The notes under the pieces are model-generated. The model saw only the letters and a program-made list of their open reading frames with translations, had not been told where the DNA came from and ran no database searches. Source: Arthrobacter sp. MA-N2 (GTDB lineage: Bacteria; Actinomycetota; Actinomycetes; Actinomycetales; Micrococcaceae). Taken from it: DNA of 64,000 nt. Position 1 is the first letter of the stretch, and the number at the start of each line of letters is the position of its first letter. Of the stretch, positions 1 to 7,574 are shown in pieces. Both the position numbers and the translations under genes were made by a program. The stretch lies in contig NZ_KI912155.1 in assembly GCF_000517125.1 (NCBI RefSeq), forward strand, positions 3,598,029 to 3,662,028. Direction: 5' to 3'.

Positions 1-915
1 AGCACAAAAATCTGCAAGTGCCCCGCCGAAAGTCTCTTGTTCGTGCCCCGCGGTCCGCCAAAGACCTTGAGAGGAATACCAGTGATCCTTCGTCACCAGG
101 GCAAGCTGATGCCTGCTGAATCCGGCAGTTCGCAAAGCCTCGCTGGCACGTTCGTCGTCCCCCAGGAGCCTCGGGGATTCCATACCGAATGCCTCAGCCA
201 CACTTTGCAGGAGGGTGGACACCGGAACGGGCTCCGGATAAGCGGCGTGGAACGCTTGTCCGGATTGCCGAGGCGCCAGGGCAAGCCCGGAAACCAGCCT
301 TCCCAACGCCTCCGCACTAATGATCGAGAGCAACGCCGAGCCGTCACCGGGCCACCCGCCCGCGACCTTGATGATCCTCAGCAAGCCCGGAACGAACCAG
401 CGATCTCCGGCCCCGAAGACGAGGTTTGGACGAACAACTTCACCGCCGTAGCCGAGAATCATGCGTTCGGCCACGGCGCGGCTGGCACTGGTCACGGAAG
501 CAGGGTGATAGTCGGCCTCCGATTCGCGGAGACCACGGTGGGGGCCGGTACCGTAAACACTGCATGTACTGACATAGATCACTCGACGGACACCGGCCTG
601 CTGGCACTGCTCAATGAGGTTTCCGGTGCCCCTCTCATTGACCTCCCGGGCGAGCCCGCGGTCGGAACCTACATAGGATGCGGCGTGGACAACAACATCC
701 ATATTGGCCAGGAAAGGGATCAGGCTCCCCGGGACGGAAATATCGGCGGCCGCAATGATAACGTTATTGTTTCGTCGCCTTGCCACCGGGCTTCGTGAGA
801 GTGCAACAACGTGCGCCCCTCCGGATCCGGAAAGTGAGGCTACAACCCGACTTCCAATAAAGCCTGACGAACCCAGGACGAGAATCCGGGGTGGGCGGTC
901 AACAACCGTTGGCAT
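1..915 (-). CDS. NAD-dependent epimerase/dehydratase (GblE-like), 3' end cut by window
   Basis: Reading the minus strand from ATG at 915 gives 305 open codons that run off the window, so the C-terminus is missing. The start follows a GGTGAGG ribosome site by 4 bases. Residues 10-21 hold a Rossmann motif LVLGSSGFIGSR, and VIYVSTCSVYG follows in the middle, both typical of extended SDR epimerases. The usual YxxxK catalytic pair is not seen: the aligned stretch reads TSASR before AVAE. It is divergent from an ArpA-like regulator and next to an AfsA-like synthase. The same three families are grouped as gblE-gblR-gblA in Rhodococcus jostii, so a role in making or modifying a gamma-butyrolactone signal is inferred. 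Substrate is unknown. Confidence 0.85.
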   Translation of the reverse strand, partial: MPTVVDRPPRILVLGSSGFIGSRVVASLSGSGGAHVVALSRSPVARRRNNNVIIAAADISVPGSLIPFLANMDVVVHAASYVGSDRGLAREVNERGTGNLIEQCQQAGVRRVIYVSTCSVYGTGPHRGLRESEADYHPASVTSASRAVAERMILGYGGEVVRPNLVFGAGDRWFVPGLLRIIKVAGGWPGDGSALLSIISAEALGRLVSGLALAPRQSGQAFHAAYPEPVPVSTLLQSVAEAFGMESPRLLGDDERASEALRTAGFSRHQLALVTKDHWYSSQGLWRTAGHEQETFGGALADFCA

Positions 916-999
916 TGCCCTCACCGATCTTCCGAGTCCGTCAGATTCATGTACCCAAGTATCCCGGACGTAGAAACCGGAGAGGTCACCGCGCTGATC

Positions 1000-1605
1000 A
1001 TGCAACAACGTGCCAAAGCCACCCGAGCTGCAGTGATTGAGGGAGCAGCGTCGATCTTTGAAGAGGTCGGCTACGGGAATGCGAGCCTCAGTGACGTCAC
1101 TGAGCGCGCCTCGGTCACCAAAGGCGCCCTTTACTTCCATTTCAAGTCGAAAGAAAACCTGGCGCTCGCAGTCATCGCCGAACAGCACAATATTGTGCGC
1201 GTTGCGGGAGAGAAGATCGCCGCCGCGGGGCTTCCGGCATTGCAGACCATGATCGCTATGTGCCGCACTTTCGGGCAACAATTGCTCGATGAACCGATTG
1301 TGCGGGCTGGAATCCGGCTGACGTTTGAGGCCTCGGCATTCAATGCGGACGTCAAAGGTCCGTACTCCGATTGGGTCGCCACCATGGAGATGCTGACGCG
1401 CCAAGCCCAACTGGAGGGTGACGTGCGTCCAGACGTCGTGGCCGCGGACTTCGCACGGTACCTGGTTGCGTCCTTCACGGGAGTCCAGATGGTTTCCAAC
1501 GTACTGACTGAACGACGCGATGTCCTCAAAAGGATTGACGACATGTGGCGTTTCATGATGCCCGCCATCGCGCCGGTTCGGCCGCAGGATTCAGGAACTC
1601 CCTGA
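1000..1605 (+). CDS. TetR-family gamma-butyrolactone receptor-like regulator (ArpA/ScbR type)
   Basis: This 201-residue protein starts MQQRAKATRAAVIEGA. A TetR helix-turn-helix follows (residues about 10-55, with ASLSDVTERASVTKGALYFH) and then a ligand-binding C-terminal domain. The sequence style is that of the ArpA/ScbR receptors, which bind small diffusible butyrolactones and release DNA. I chose ATG at 1000 because the domain begins there and GGAGAGG lies upstream, although its 14-base spacing is long; an ATG at 949 in frame would add 17 residues. The gene is divergent from the GblE-like gene (84 bases between starts) and convergent with the AfsA-like gene, whose stop is one base away. 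Autoregulation and control of both neighbours is likely but inferred. Confidence 0.85.
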   Translation: MQQRAKATRAAVIEGAASIFEEVGYGNASLSDVTERASVTKGALYFHFKSKENLALAVIAEQHNIVRVAGEKIAAAGLPALQTMIAMCRTFGQQLLDEPIVRAGIRLTFEASAFNADVKGPYSDWVATMEMLTRQAQLEGDVRPDVVAADFARYLVASFTGVQMVSNVLTERRDVLKRIDDMWRFMMPAIAPVRPQDSGTP

Positions 1606-1606
1606 A

Positions 1607-2494
1607 CTATCGCGGGTCCCTGACCCGGGCCACCAAGGACATCAGAGGCTCGTCCTGGTGCACCAACCGGACCCTGATCATACTTGGCGCGATTTTGGGC
1701 TCAATCTGGGTCACCGAGACATCCACGGGATAGCTGAACTCGACCAACTTCATGAATTCGGCGTCAAACAGGGCAAAATCCGCATCGGGCCGGGAGTATG
1801 CGGCGCGGACAGCCTGCCGTGCGGCCTCAACCAGGAGCATTCCCGGGACGTGGTCAAGGGGATGGTCAAAGAAAATGGGGTGGCTTGGATCGACCCGCAA
1901 CGGCCAGACGAGCGGACGCCGGCTTTGCCCCAGCATCACGTTCCGCTGGGTGGAATGTCCGACGTCGGCACACGCCAGCAGGTCGTCGCGGGTTGCGGTC
2001 GCGCCCGTGGGGACCACGCCACGAAATCGCTCGTATGTCGACGGATTCACAATGCGGGCGGCCGCGACTCCCTCTCCTATGGCGCCCCCGTCAACAAGGA
2101 ACCGCGCAACCACCGTCAGGGCCGATAGTTGACCGGCACTGAGTTTCATATCCTTGACGTCAAGCTCAACCGCAACATGCGCGGGCACCATGGGATCGAG
2201 CGTTGCGGCCTCCACGGAGATGCTCATGTGCGGCATGAGGAACTTGTGCGTCAAAGGCACTCCGCACAGATGTGACAGAAAGATGACCGCCTGTCTCAAT
2301 GTCTCAGCCATGAGCGCCGAATCCGGTGAACCATCGTGCGATCCATAGAAAACATGCCACCGGGGCCATTGTGCCCCCGCAACGAATCGTCGCGAACTTG
2401 ATTGAACAAAATCAGTCAAGAAGACTTCCGAAACCGAGCGCTTATGAACGAGCTCCCGACTGACGGACGCCTCAAAGAGCGCTACCTCATCCAT
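1607..2494 (-). CDS. AfsA-like gamma-butyrolactone biosynthesis protein (GblA-like)
   Basis: The protein has two AfsA-type hotdog repeats. The first has HKRSVSEVFLTDF followed by AGAQWPRWHVFYG, and the second has DHPLDHVPGMLLVEAARQA. These are the hallmark motifs of AfsA/ScbA/BarX. AfsA joins a beta-ketoacyl chain from an acyl carrier to dihydroxyacetone phosphate, the first committed step to A-factor-type signals. The length (295 residues) fits the family. I favour ATG at 2494, which has GGGGGAC just upstream; ATG at 2506 in frame is also possible. It converges with the ArpA-like receptor gene, the usual signal-maker/receptor pairing. The upstream region carries a possible receptor operator (2524-2547). 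Confidence 0.92.
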   Translation of the reverse strand: MDEVALFEASVSRELVHKRSVSEVFLTDFVQSSSRRFVAGAQWPRWHVFYGSHDGSPDSALMAETLRQAVIFLSHLCGVPLTHKFLMPHMSISVEAATLDPMVPAHVAVELDVKDMKLSAGQLSALTVVARFLVDGGAIGEGVAAARIVNPSTYERFRGVVPTGATATRDDLLACADVGHSTQRNVMLGQSRRPLVWPLRVDPSHPIFFDHPLDHVPGMLLVEAARQAVRAAYSRPDADFALFDAEFMKLVEFSYPVDVSVTQIEPKIAPSMIRVRLVHQDEPLMSLVARVRDPR

Positions 2495-2523
2495 TGGGTC
2501 CCCCATTCATCCCAGGATCTGCC

Positions 2524-2547
2524 AGACCGGCCACCGTTGCGGTTTCG
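2524..2547. promoter_or_regulatory. Possible ArpA-type operator upstream of the AfsA-like gene
   Basis: An imperfect inverted repeat has ACCG (2526-2529) and CGGT (2540-2543) arms 10 bases apart, about 30 bases upstream of the AfsA-like start. On the minus strand GGCCGGTCTGG matches the known ArpA half-site pattern GG(T/C)CGGT(A/T)(T/C)G(T/G) at 10 of 11 positions. The opposite half matches only 7 of 11, and the halves are further apart than in the canonical site. This is a weak assignment. Confidence 0.3.
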
Positions 2548-2670
2548 TCACTATTGAAGTGCCCAAATCTTATCGGCAAGAAGGCCGCTCAGTTATCGGA
2601 GCGGGGTGGACGGCTGGCGGGTTTAGAGCTATAACGTTCGGTCCAGCACGAATGGTTCCCGGCTCCCCGT

Positions 2671-3312
2671 TCAGGACTGCGGGCGACTGCCCGGTACCAG
2701 GGAACCGCGGACTGCGCCCACCATGCCTTCCACTGCGCGGGCCAGGTGCGTACCGCGGCCGCTGACACCGTCCCAGCGCACCAGGGCCTGGGCATTCAGT
2801 CCATCCACCATGCCGAGGATCTGCCACGCGACGGATGGAGCGTCGTAGCTCTCAAACTCGCCTGCCGCGATACCGGCTTCGACGACGCGCTCCACGACAG
2901 CCTGCCACGCGTCCATCTGTTCCCGGACGCAGGCTGCGAGCGCCTCGTTCCGGCGGCCCAGCGTCCATGCCTCCACCCAGATAGCCGTGACGTCGAGACG
3001 ACTGTCATCCAAGAGGGTCTCCAAGAGGGCACCAAGCCGCTCCAAGGGCGTCGGCAGCCGATCCAGCAGGCCCGAAACCTCCTCGGTTTCCGCGGCGACG
3101 ATGCTCGTGAAGATACCCGCCACCAGGGCCTCCACATTGGGCTGGTAATGCGCAACGAGGCCCGAGGCTACTCCCACCCGCGCTGCCACGTTGCGCAGCG
3201 TGATGGCGGAAAGCCCCTGCTCAAGGGCTATTTCCTTGGCGGCCTCGGTGATTTCGGCCGCACGTTCCGACGGCGTCTTCCGCGCAGCGCGCTTCTGTAA
3301 GGTGCTTGACAT
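2671..3312 (-). CDS. TetR/AcrR-family regulator of the agmatine deiminase operon
   Basis: The 213-residue protein has a TetR DNA-binding domain at residues about 12-60 (ITEAAKEIALEQG, then TLRNVAARVGVASGLVAHY) and a BetI-like C-terminal domain. I use ATG at 3312; GTG at 3315 is directly adjacent and also possible. The gene is divergent from the agmatine deiminase gene. A perfect 22-bp palindrome (3342-3363) sits between the two starts, which strongly suggests that it represses itself and the catabolic pair. The inducer is not known; agmatine or a downstream amine would make sense. Confidence 0.85.
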   Translation of the reverse strand: MSSTLQKRAARKTPSERAAEITEAAKEIALEQGLSAITLRNVAARVGVASGLVAHYQPNVEALVAGIFTSIVAAETEEVSGLLDRLPTPLERLGALLETLLDDSRLDVTAIWVEAWTLGRRNEALAACVREQMDAWQAVVERVVEAGIAAGEFESYDAPSVAWQILGMVDGLNAQALVRWDGVSGRGTHLARAVEGMVGAVRGSLVPGSRPQS

Positions 3313-3341
3313 CACACCCCAGTCTAAAGTAGCTTTCCAGT

Positions 3342-3363
3342 TTATTGATCATCTGATCAATAA
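3342..3363. promoter_or_regulatory. Perfect palindromic operator, TetR/agmatine deiminase intergenic
   Basis: The arms TTATTGATCA (3342-3351) and TGATCAATAA (3354-3363) are exact reverse complements with a 2-base spacer. The site lies between the divergent TetR gene (start 3312) and the agmatine deiminase gene (start 3450). It is AT-rich against a GC-rich background. Size and symmetry fit a TetR dimer-pair operator. Confidence 0.75.
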
Positions 3364-3449
3364 GTACTCACAGATACTTTCCCTGCATGCCTGGGCAAGG
3401 ACGCCCAGGGCCTTTGCGGCTACCGCCTCAAAACACGGAGGAGACTTCC

Positions 3450-4496
3450 ATGGCCTGGAGAATGCCAGCCGAAACAGCACCACACGAGCGCACCTGGATG
3501 GCGTTCCCCCGCACGGGCCTGACCCTTGGGGACGACGCCGCCTCGGCGGAAGAAGCCTACGCAACCTGGACCGCCGTCGCCCACGCCGTCGCCGAATTCG
3601 AACCCGTCACCATGGTGGTGGACCCTAGCGAACGCGACCGGGCCCGCCATATGCTCGGCGCCGGAATCGAACAGCTGGAGGCATCGCTCGACGAATTCTG
3701 GATGCGCGACGTCGGGCCCACCTTCGTCGTCGACGATGAACGTCACGGCGTGCTCGGCGCAGTGGACTGGATCTTCAACGGTTGGGGCGCCCCCGCCTGG
3801 TCCGAATGGGAGAAGAGCGCCGGCATGGCCCGCTTTGTCGCGGAAAGGGCCGGTGCCCAACTGATCGACTCGCTGTTGGTCAACGAAGGCGGAGCCATCC
3901 ATGTCGATGGCGAAGGCACCGTACTCGTCACCGAAACCGTCCAGCTGGATCCGCGCCGAAACCCCTTCGCGGACAAGGCACGCGTCGAAGCAGAACTGGC
4001 CCGCGCTCTGGGCACCACCCACACCGTGTGGGTACCGCGCGGGCTCACCCGCGACTACGAGGATTTCGGCACCCGCGGCCACATCGACATGGTGGCCGCC
4101 CTGCCCTCCCCCGGCCGGATCCTGCTGCACTCACAGAGCAACCCGGAGCATCCAGATTTCGAGGTCAGCCGCACCCTGCAAAGGTTCTTCGAAACCCAGG
4201 AGGACGCGTCGGGCAAGCCATTCGAAATCACCCTGCTTCCTGCCCCTGAGTCCCTGCGGGACGAAGAAGGATTCCTCGATTGGAGCTACGTCAACCACCT
4301 CGTGGTCAATGGCGGCGTGATCGCCTGCGGCTATGGCGAAGAGCGGGCCGATGCGCTGGCAGCAGAGATCCTGGCGGAGGCCTACCCGGGCAGGCGCATC
4401 GTCACCGTGGACGCCCGGCCAATCCTTGCCCGTGGCGGAGGAATCCACTGCATCACCCAGCAGCAGCCCAAACTCAACGGCCAGGTGGCACGATGA
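3450..4496 (+). CDS. aguA: Agmatine deiminase family protein
   Basis: This 348-residue protein belongs to the agmatine deiminase (guanidinium-modifying) family, which converts agmatine to N-carbamoylputrescine and ammonia. Visible family motifs are MRDVGPTFV near residue 88 and GGGIHCITQQQP near the C-terminus; the Cys in the latter is the expected nucleophile. The ATG at 3450 is chosen because GGAGGAG lies 6 bases upstream and the family N-terminus WRMPAETAPHERTWMAFP starts there. Its stop overlaps the start of the following amidase gene (ATGA), so the two are translationally coupled. A divergent TetR gene and a palindromic operator suggest substrate induction. Peptidyl-arginine deiminase-like activity is a less likely alternative. 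Confidence 0.88.
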   Translation: MAWRMPAETAPHERTWMAFPRTGLTLGDDAASAEEAYATWTAVAHAVAEFEPVTMVVDPSERDRARHMLGAGIEQLEASLDEFWMRDVGPTFVVDDERHGVLGAVDWIFNGWGAPAWSEWEKSAGMARFVAERAGAQLIDSLLVNEGGAIHVDGEGTVLVTETVQLDPRRNPFADKARVEAELARALGTTHTVWVPRGLTRDYEDFGTRGHIDMVAALPSPGRILLHSQSNPEHPDFEVSRTLQRFFETQEDASGKPFEITLLPAPESLRDEEGFLDWSYVNHLVVNGGVIACGYGEERADALAAEILAEAYPGRRIVTVDARPILARGGGIHCITQQQPKLNGQVAR

Positions 4497-6214
4497 GCCG
4501 CTTCGACGTCGTCGAGGCCTCGATTGCACAACTGCGCGTCGCGCTCGAAGCAGGCCAGACGAGCAGCGAGGAGCTCACGCGGGCCTACCTGGACCGCATC
4601 GAAGCCTACGACCGCAACGGCATCACGCTGAACTCGGTAGTAGTGATGAACCCTGAGGCACTCGCAGATGCCCGGGCCTCGGACGAACGCCGGGCAAGCG
4701 GCGCCACCCTCGGACCCCTTGACGGCATTCCGTACACCGCCAAGGACAGCTACCTGGCCAAAGGGCTCACGGCCGCCGCCGGCTCCCCCGCCTTCGAACA
4801 CCTCGTCGCGCAACGCGATGCCTTCACCATCGAACGCCTCCGCGCAGCGGGCGCCGTGCTCATCGGCTTGACCAACATGCCGCCCATGGCCAACGGCGGC
4901 ATGCAGCGCGGCGCCTATGGGCGCGCCGAGAGCCCGTACAACGAGAACTTCCTCACCGCCGCCTTCGGTTCCGGTTCCTCCAACGGCTCGGGAACCGCGA
5001 CGGCGTCAAGCTTCGCTGCGTTCGGGCTCGGCGAGGAAACCTGGTCAAGTGGCCGCGCACCGGCGTCGAACAATGCTTTGTGCGCCTACACGCCCTCGCG
5101 TGGGGTCATTTCGGTGCGGGGCAACTGGCCGCTCGTGCCCACCATGGACGTCGTGGTGCCCCATACCCGGTCCATGGCCGACCTTTTGGAGTTGCTGGAT
5201 GTGATCGTCGCCGACGACGCAGACAACCGCGGCGATTTCTGGCGCACGCAGCCATGGGTTGAAATCCCGCCCGCCTCGGAGGTCCGTCCGGCCTCTTATT
5301 CCGCACTGGCACCTACCGACAACGACGGCGCCCGCTTGGCCTTGAAGGACAAGCGCTTCGGGGTGCCGCGTATGTACGTCAATGCAGACCCCGATGCGGG
5401 GACCAGCGCGGCCCCGGGTATCGGCGGCCCCACTGGTCGGCGTATCCAGACACGCGGCTCCGTGATCGAACTGTGGGAGGCCGCGCGGCGGGACCTTGAA
5501 GCGGCAGGGGCCGAGGTGGTGTTGGTGGACTTCCCGGCCGTCTCCAACTACGAAGGCGACCGTCCCGGCGCACCCACCATAGCCACCCGCGGACTGGTGA
5601 GCCCGGAATACCTCGAACGGGAAATCGTGGACCTTTCGGCCTGGGCATGGGATGACTTCCTCGCGGCAAACGGGGATCCGGCACTCAGCAGCCTGGCCGA
5701 CGTCGACGGTTCAAGGATCTTCCCCCACCCCGAAGGCGCGCTTCGGGATCGCTATGACGGTTTCGACGACGATATTGCCGACTATCCGGGGCACATCCGC
5801 GCGCACCGCGTCCCGTCCGTCACCGAAATTCCGCATCTCGCAGAAGGCATCCGAGGGCTCGAAGAAACCCGACGAGTGGACCTCGAACAATGGATGGACC
5901 GCCTCGGGCTGGACGCTGTCGTCTTCCCTGCCGTCGCCGACGTCGGACCTGCCGATATGGACGTCAACGAAGCCTCGGCCGATCTGGGCTGGCGCAACGG
6001 CGTCTGGGTGGCCAACGGCAACCTCGTGCCGCGGCACTTGGGCATCCCGACCGTCACGGTACCAATGGGAACGATGACCGATATCGGCATGCCCGTTGGA
6101 CTCACGTTCGCCGGACGCGCCTATGACGACACCCGGCTCCTGACGCTAGCCGCGGCGTTCGAGGCAACAGGCGAGCGTCGTACCGCTCCCCCGCGCACAC
6201 CGCGCCTCGACTGA
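4493..6214 (+). CDS. Amidase-signature family hydrolase
   Basis: The 573-residue protein has the amidase-signature Ser-Ser-Lys layout. Lys84 lies in YTAKDSY, the cis-Ser region is GSSNGS (161-166), and the nucleophile region is EETWSSGRAPAS (181-192), which replaces the more usual GTDTGGS-type string. The start overlaps the stop of the agmatine deiminase gene by four bases. In classical agmatine catabolism the next step, hydrolysis of N-carbamoylputrescine, is done by a nitrilase-family AguB; no aguB is visible nearby. This amidase could fill that role, which is inference. It might equally act on a different amide. The TetR and operator upstream probably control both genes. Confidence 0.85.
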   Translation: MSRFDVVEASIAQLRVALEAGQTSSEELTRAYLDRIEAYDRNGITLNSVVVMNPEALADARASDERRASGATLGPLDGIPYTAKDSYLAKGLTAAAGSPAFEHLVAQRDAFTIERLRAAGAVLIGLTNMPPMANGGMQRGAYGRAESPYNENFLTAAFGSGSSNGSGTATASSFAAFGLGEETWSSGRAPASNNALCAYTPSRGVISVRGNWPLVPTMDVVVPHTRSMADLLELLDVIVADDADNRGDFWRTQPWVEIPPASEVRPASYSALAPTDNDGARLALKDKRFGVPRMYVNADPDAGTSAAPGIGGPTGRRIQTRGSVIELWEAARRDLEAAGAEVVLVDFPAVSNYEGDRPGAPTIATRGLVSPEYLEREIVDLSAWAWDDFLAANGDPALSSLADVDGSRIFPHPEGALRDRYDGFDDDIADYPGHIRAHRVPSVTEIPHLAEGIRGLEETRRVDLEQWMDRLGLDAVVFPAVADVGPADMDVNEASADLGWRNGVWVANGNLVPRHLGIPTVTVPMGTMTDIGMPVGLTFAGRAYDDTRLLTLAAAFEATGERRTAPPRTPRLD

Positions 6215-6218
6215 CTGA

Positions 6219-6590
6219 TCAAGTGGACTCGTCGTCGAAAGGGGCCTGCTGCCCGGCAGCCAACCGCACCGCCGGCCGGGCAGGAGGCGACGCCGGCGGC
6301 GGCGTTTGGACGGGAGTGACAGGCTTCGGGAAGGGCTCCTCGTCCAGGAGGGCTTCCCGGATGATCCGGCGCGGATCGTATTGGCGTGGATCCATCTTGC
6401 GCCAATCAATGTCTTCGAATTCGGGGCCGAGCTCCTGGCGCAGCTTCTCCTGCGCGCCGGAGGCCATTCGCCGCAATTCGCGGATGATTCGCCCCAGCTT
6501 CCGCGCATACTCGGGAAGCTTGGTTGGTCCAAGGACTAAAACCGCGATGATCAGGAGAAGCGCGACCTTCTCGACCGAAATATCGATCAT
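6219..6590 (-). CDS. TatA/TatB-family twin-arginine translocase subunit
   Basis: The 123-residue protein has one N-terminal membrane helix (VALLLIIAVLVLGPTKLP). An amphipathic helix YARKLGRIIRELRRM and a longer polar, proline-rich tail follow. The LGPTKLPEYARKLG signature and the tail length favour TatB over TatA. Such proteins recruit folded Tat substrates to TatC. No tatA or tatC lies beside it, so it is an isolated copy, as is common in Actinobacteria. It converges with the amidase gene (4 bases between stops). Confidence 0.8.
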   Translation of the reverse strand: MIDISVEKVALLLIIAVLVLGPTKLPEYARKLGRIIRELRRMASGAQEKLRQELGPEFEDIDWRKMDPRQYDPRRIIREALLDEEPFPKPVTPVQTPPPASPPARPAVRLAAGQQAPFDDEST

Positions 6591-6661
6591 GGCTCCATTC
6601 TAAAGCCCCCGCCGGGCCGTTCCCGGTGGTCAGTAAGACAAGCCTTCATCCTCAGTCCGTC

Positions 6662-7216
6662 CTAGGAGATTGCATAGAACGCAATCGCGAGTCCGGCAGC
6701 CATCAGGGCCTCGCGGACCCCCTTCAAGCGGGGAACGGCGTGCGATTTGCTCTCTGCCGGCATGGCAAACGTGCCCAGCAGCCACCCCGTGGCCGCGAAC
6801 AGCATGAGCAGCCCACCCAAGATGTCAGCAAGGATGACGGCCAGTTGGTGCGCCGGGTGATCCGACGGCGATCCAGTCCCCCTTGCCGCGGACAGCACCA
6901 CCCATCCCGAAAGGGCCGCCGTCGCTGCGCCATAGATCGCCGGCCATCGCCCGGCCTGGCCCAGCCGTGTCCCTTGGTACACGATTCTCACAACGAACCA
7001 AAGGAAGACGACACCGATCACTGCCCCAAACAGGACTACTGAGTACGGCGCCCAACCGAGCCCTACCGCCACCATGACCGCAGCCAATAGACCGGCGGCG
7101 GCGGCGTCCACCCGGGCAGCCACACTTTTGGCCCGGAACATGGCAACGACACCCAGCACAGCCGCCGCCCCGAAAAGCAGCACCAGGGCGCCCACCACAA
7201 ACCAACTTCGGAACAT
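6662..7216 (-). CDS. Membrane protein, DUF5134-like
   Basis: This 184-residue protein is mostly hydrophobic, with about five membrane segments and small charged loops. The pattern resembles the actinobacterial DUF5134 membrane proteins, whose function is unknown; the family name is from memory of the pattern and not certain. The start at 7216 has GGAGG 11 bases upstream. It lies directly downstream of a truncated cadmium-transporter remnant, so its present upstream region may have been formed by a deletion. Confidence 0.6.
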   Translation of the reverse strand: MFRSWFVVGALVLLFGAAAVLGVVAMFRAKSVAARVDAAAAGLLAAVMVAVGLGWAPYSVVLFGAVIGVVFLWFVVRIVYQGTRLGQAGRWPAIYGAATAALSGWVVLSAARGTGSPSDHPAHQLAVILADILGGLLMLFAATGWLLGTFAMPAESKSHAVPRLKGVREALMAAGLAIAFYAIS

Positions 7217-7239
7217 ACCCTGTCAATCCTCCTGCGTGC

Positions 7240-7499
7240 CGGTTGAATTCCATCCGTAGTCCTATCACTTCCGAATGGGAGAACCCTGCATGCCGCGCAT
7301 CAGCGCTGGAACAGCACACGGTCAGTATTCCGATGCCGATGTACTGGCCAACCCGGATTCTCCAGAGTCTTGGCACCGTCCGCGTCCTGCCTGGCAAGAA
7401 AAGAACGGACAAGACCAGGAGGTCATCGAGGTTTGTCGCCGCAAAGGCTCCGGCCGCTGTCAGTACGGTGCCGCCCAGATCTTCCATTGCTGCTGACAT
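7240..7499 (-). pseudogene. Truncated CadD-like cadmium resistance transporter remnant
   Basis: From ATG at 7499 the minus strand encodes about 55 residues that look like the N-terminus of a CadD/LysE-type transporter (AGAFAATNLDDLLVLSVLF, then RVGQYIGIGILTV). After that the reading frame loses all resemblance and runs on through the neighbouring DUF5134-like gene in a wrong frame. A full CadD is about 200 residues with several membrane helices. This is a 5' fragment left by a deletion; it is probably non-functional. Confidence 0.6.
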
Positions 7500-7574
7500 T
7501 ACCGCTTGGAGCGGGTGCTCTTGCCCGGACCGCCCCGGCTGGCACCATCGGCACAGCCGTGGCAGCATCAGAAG

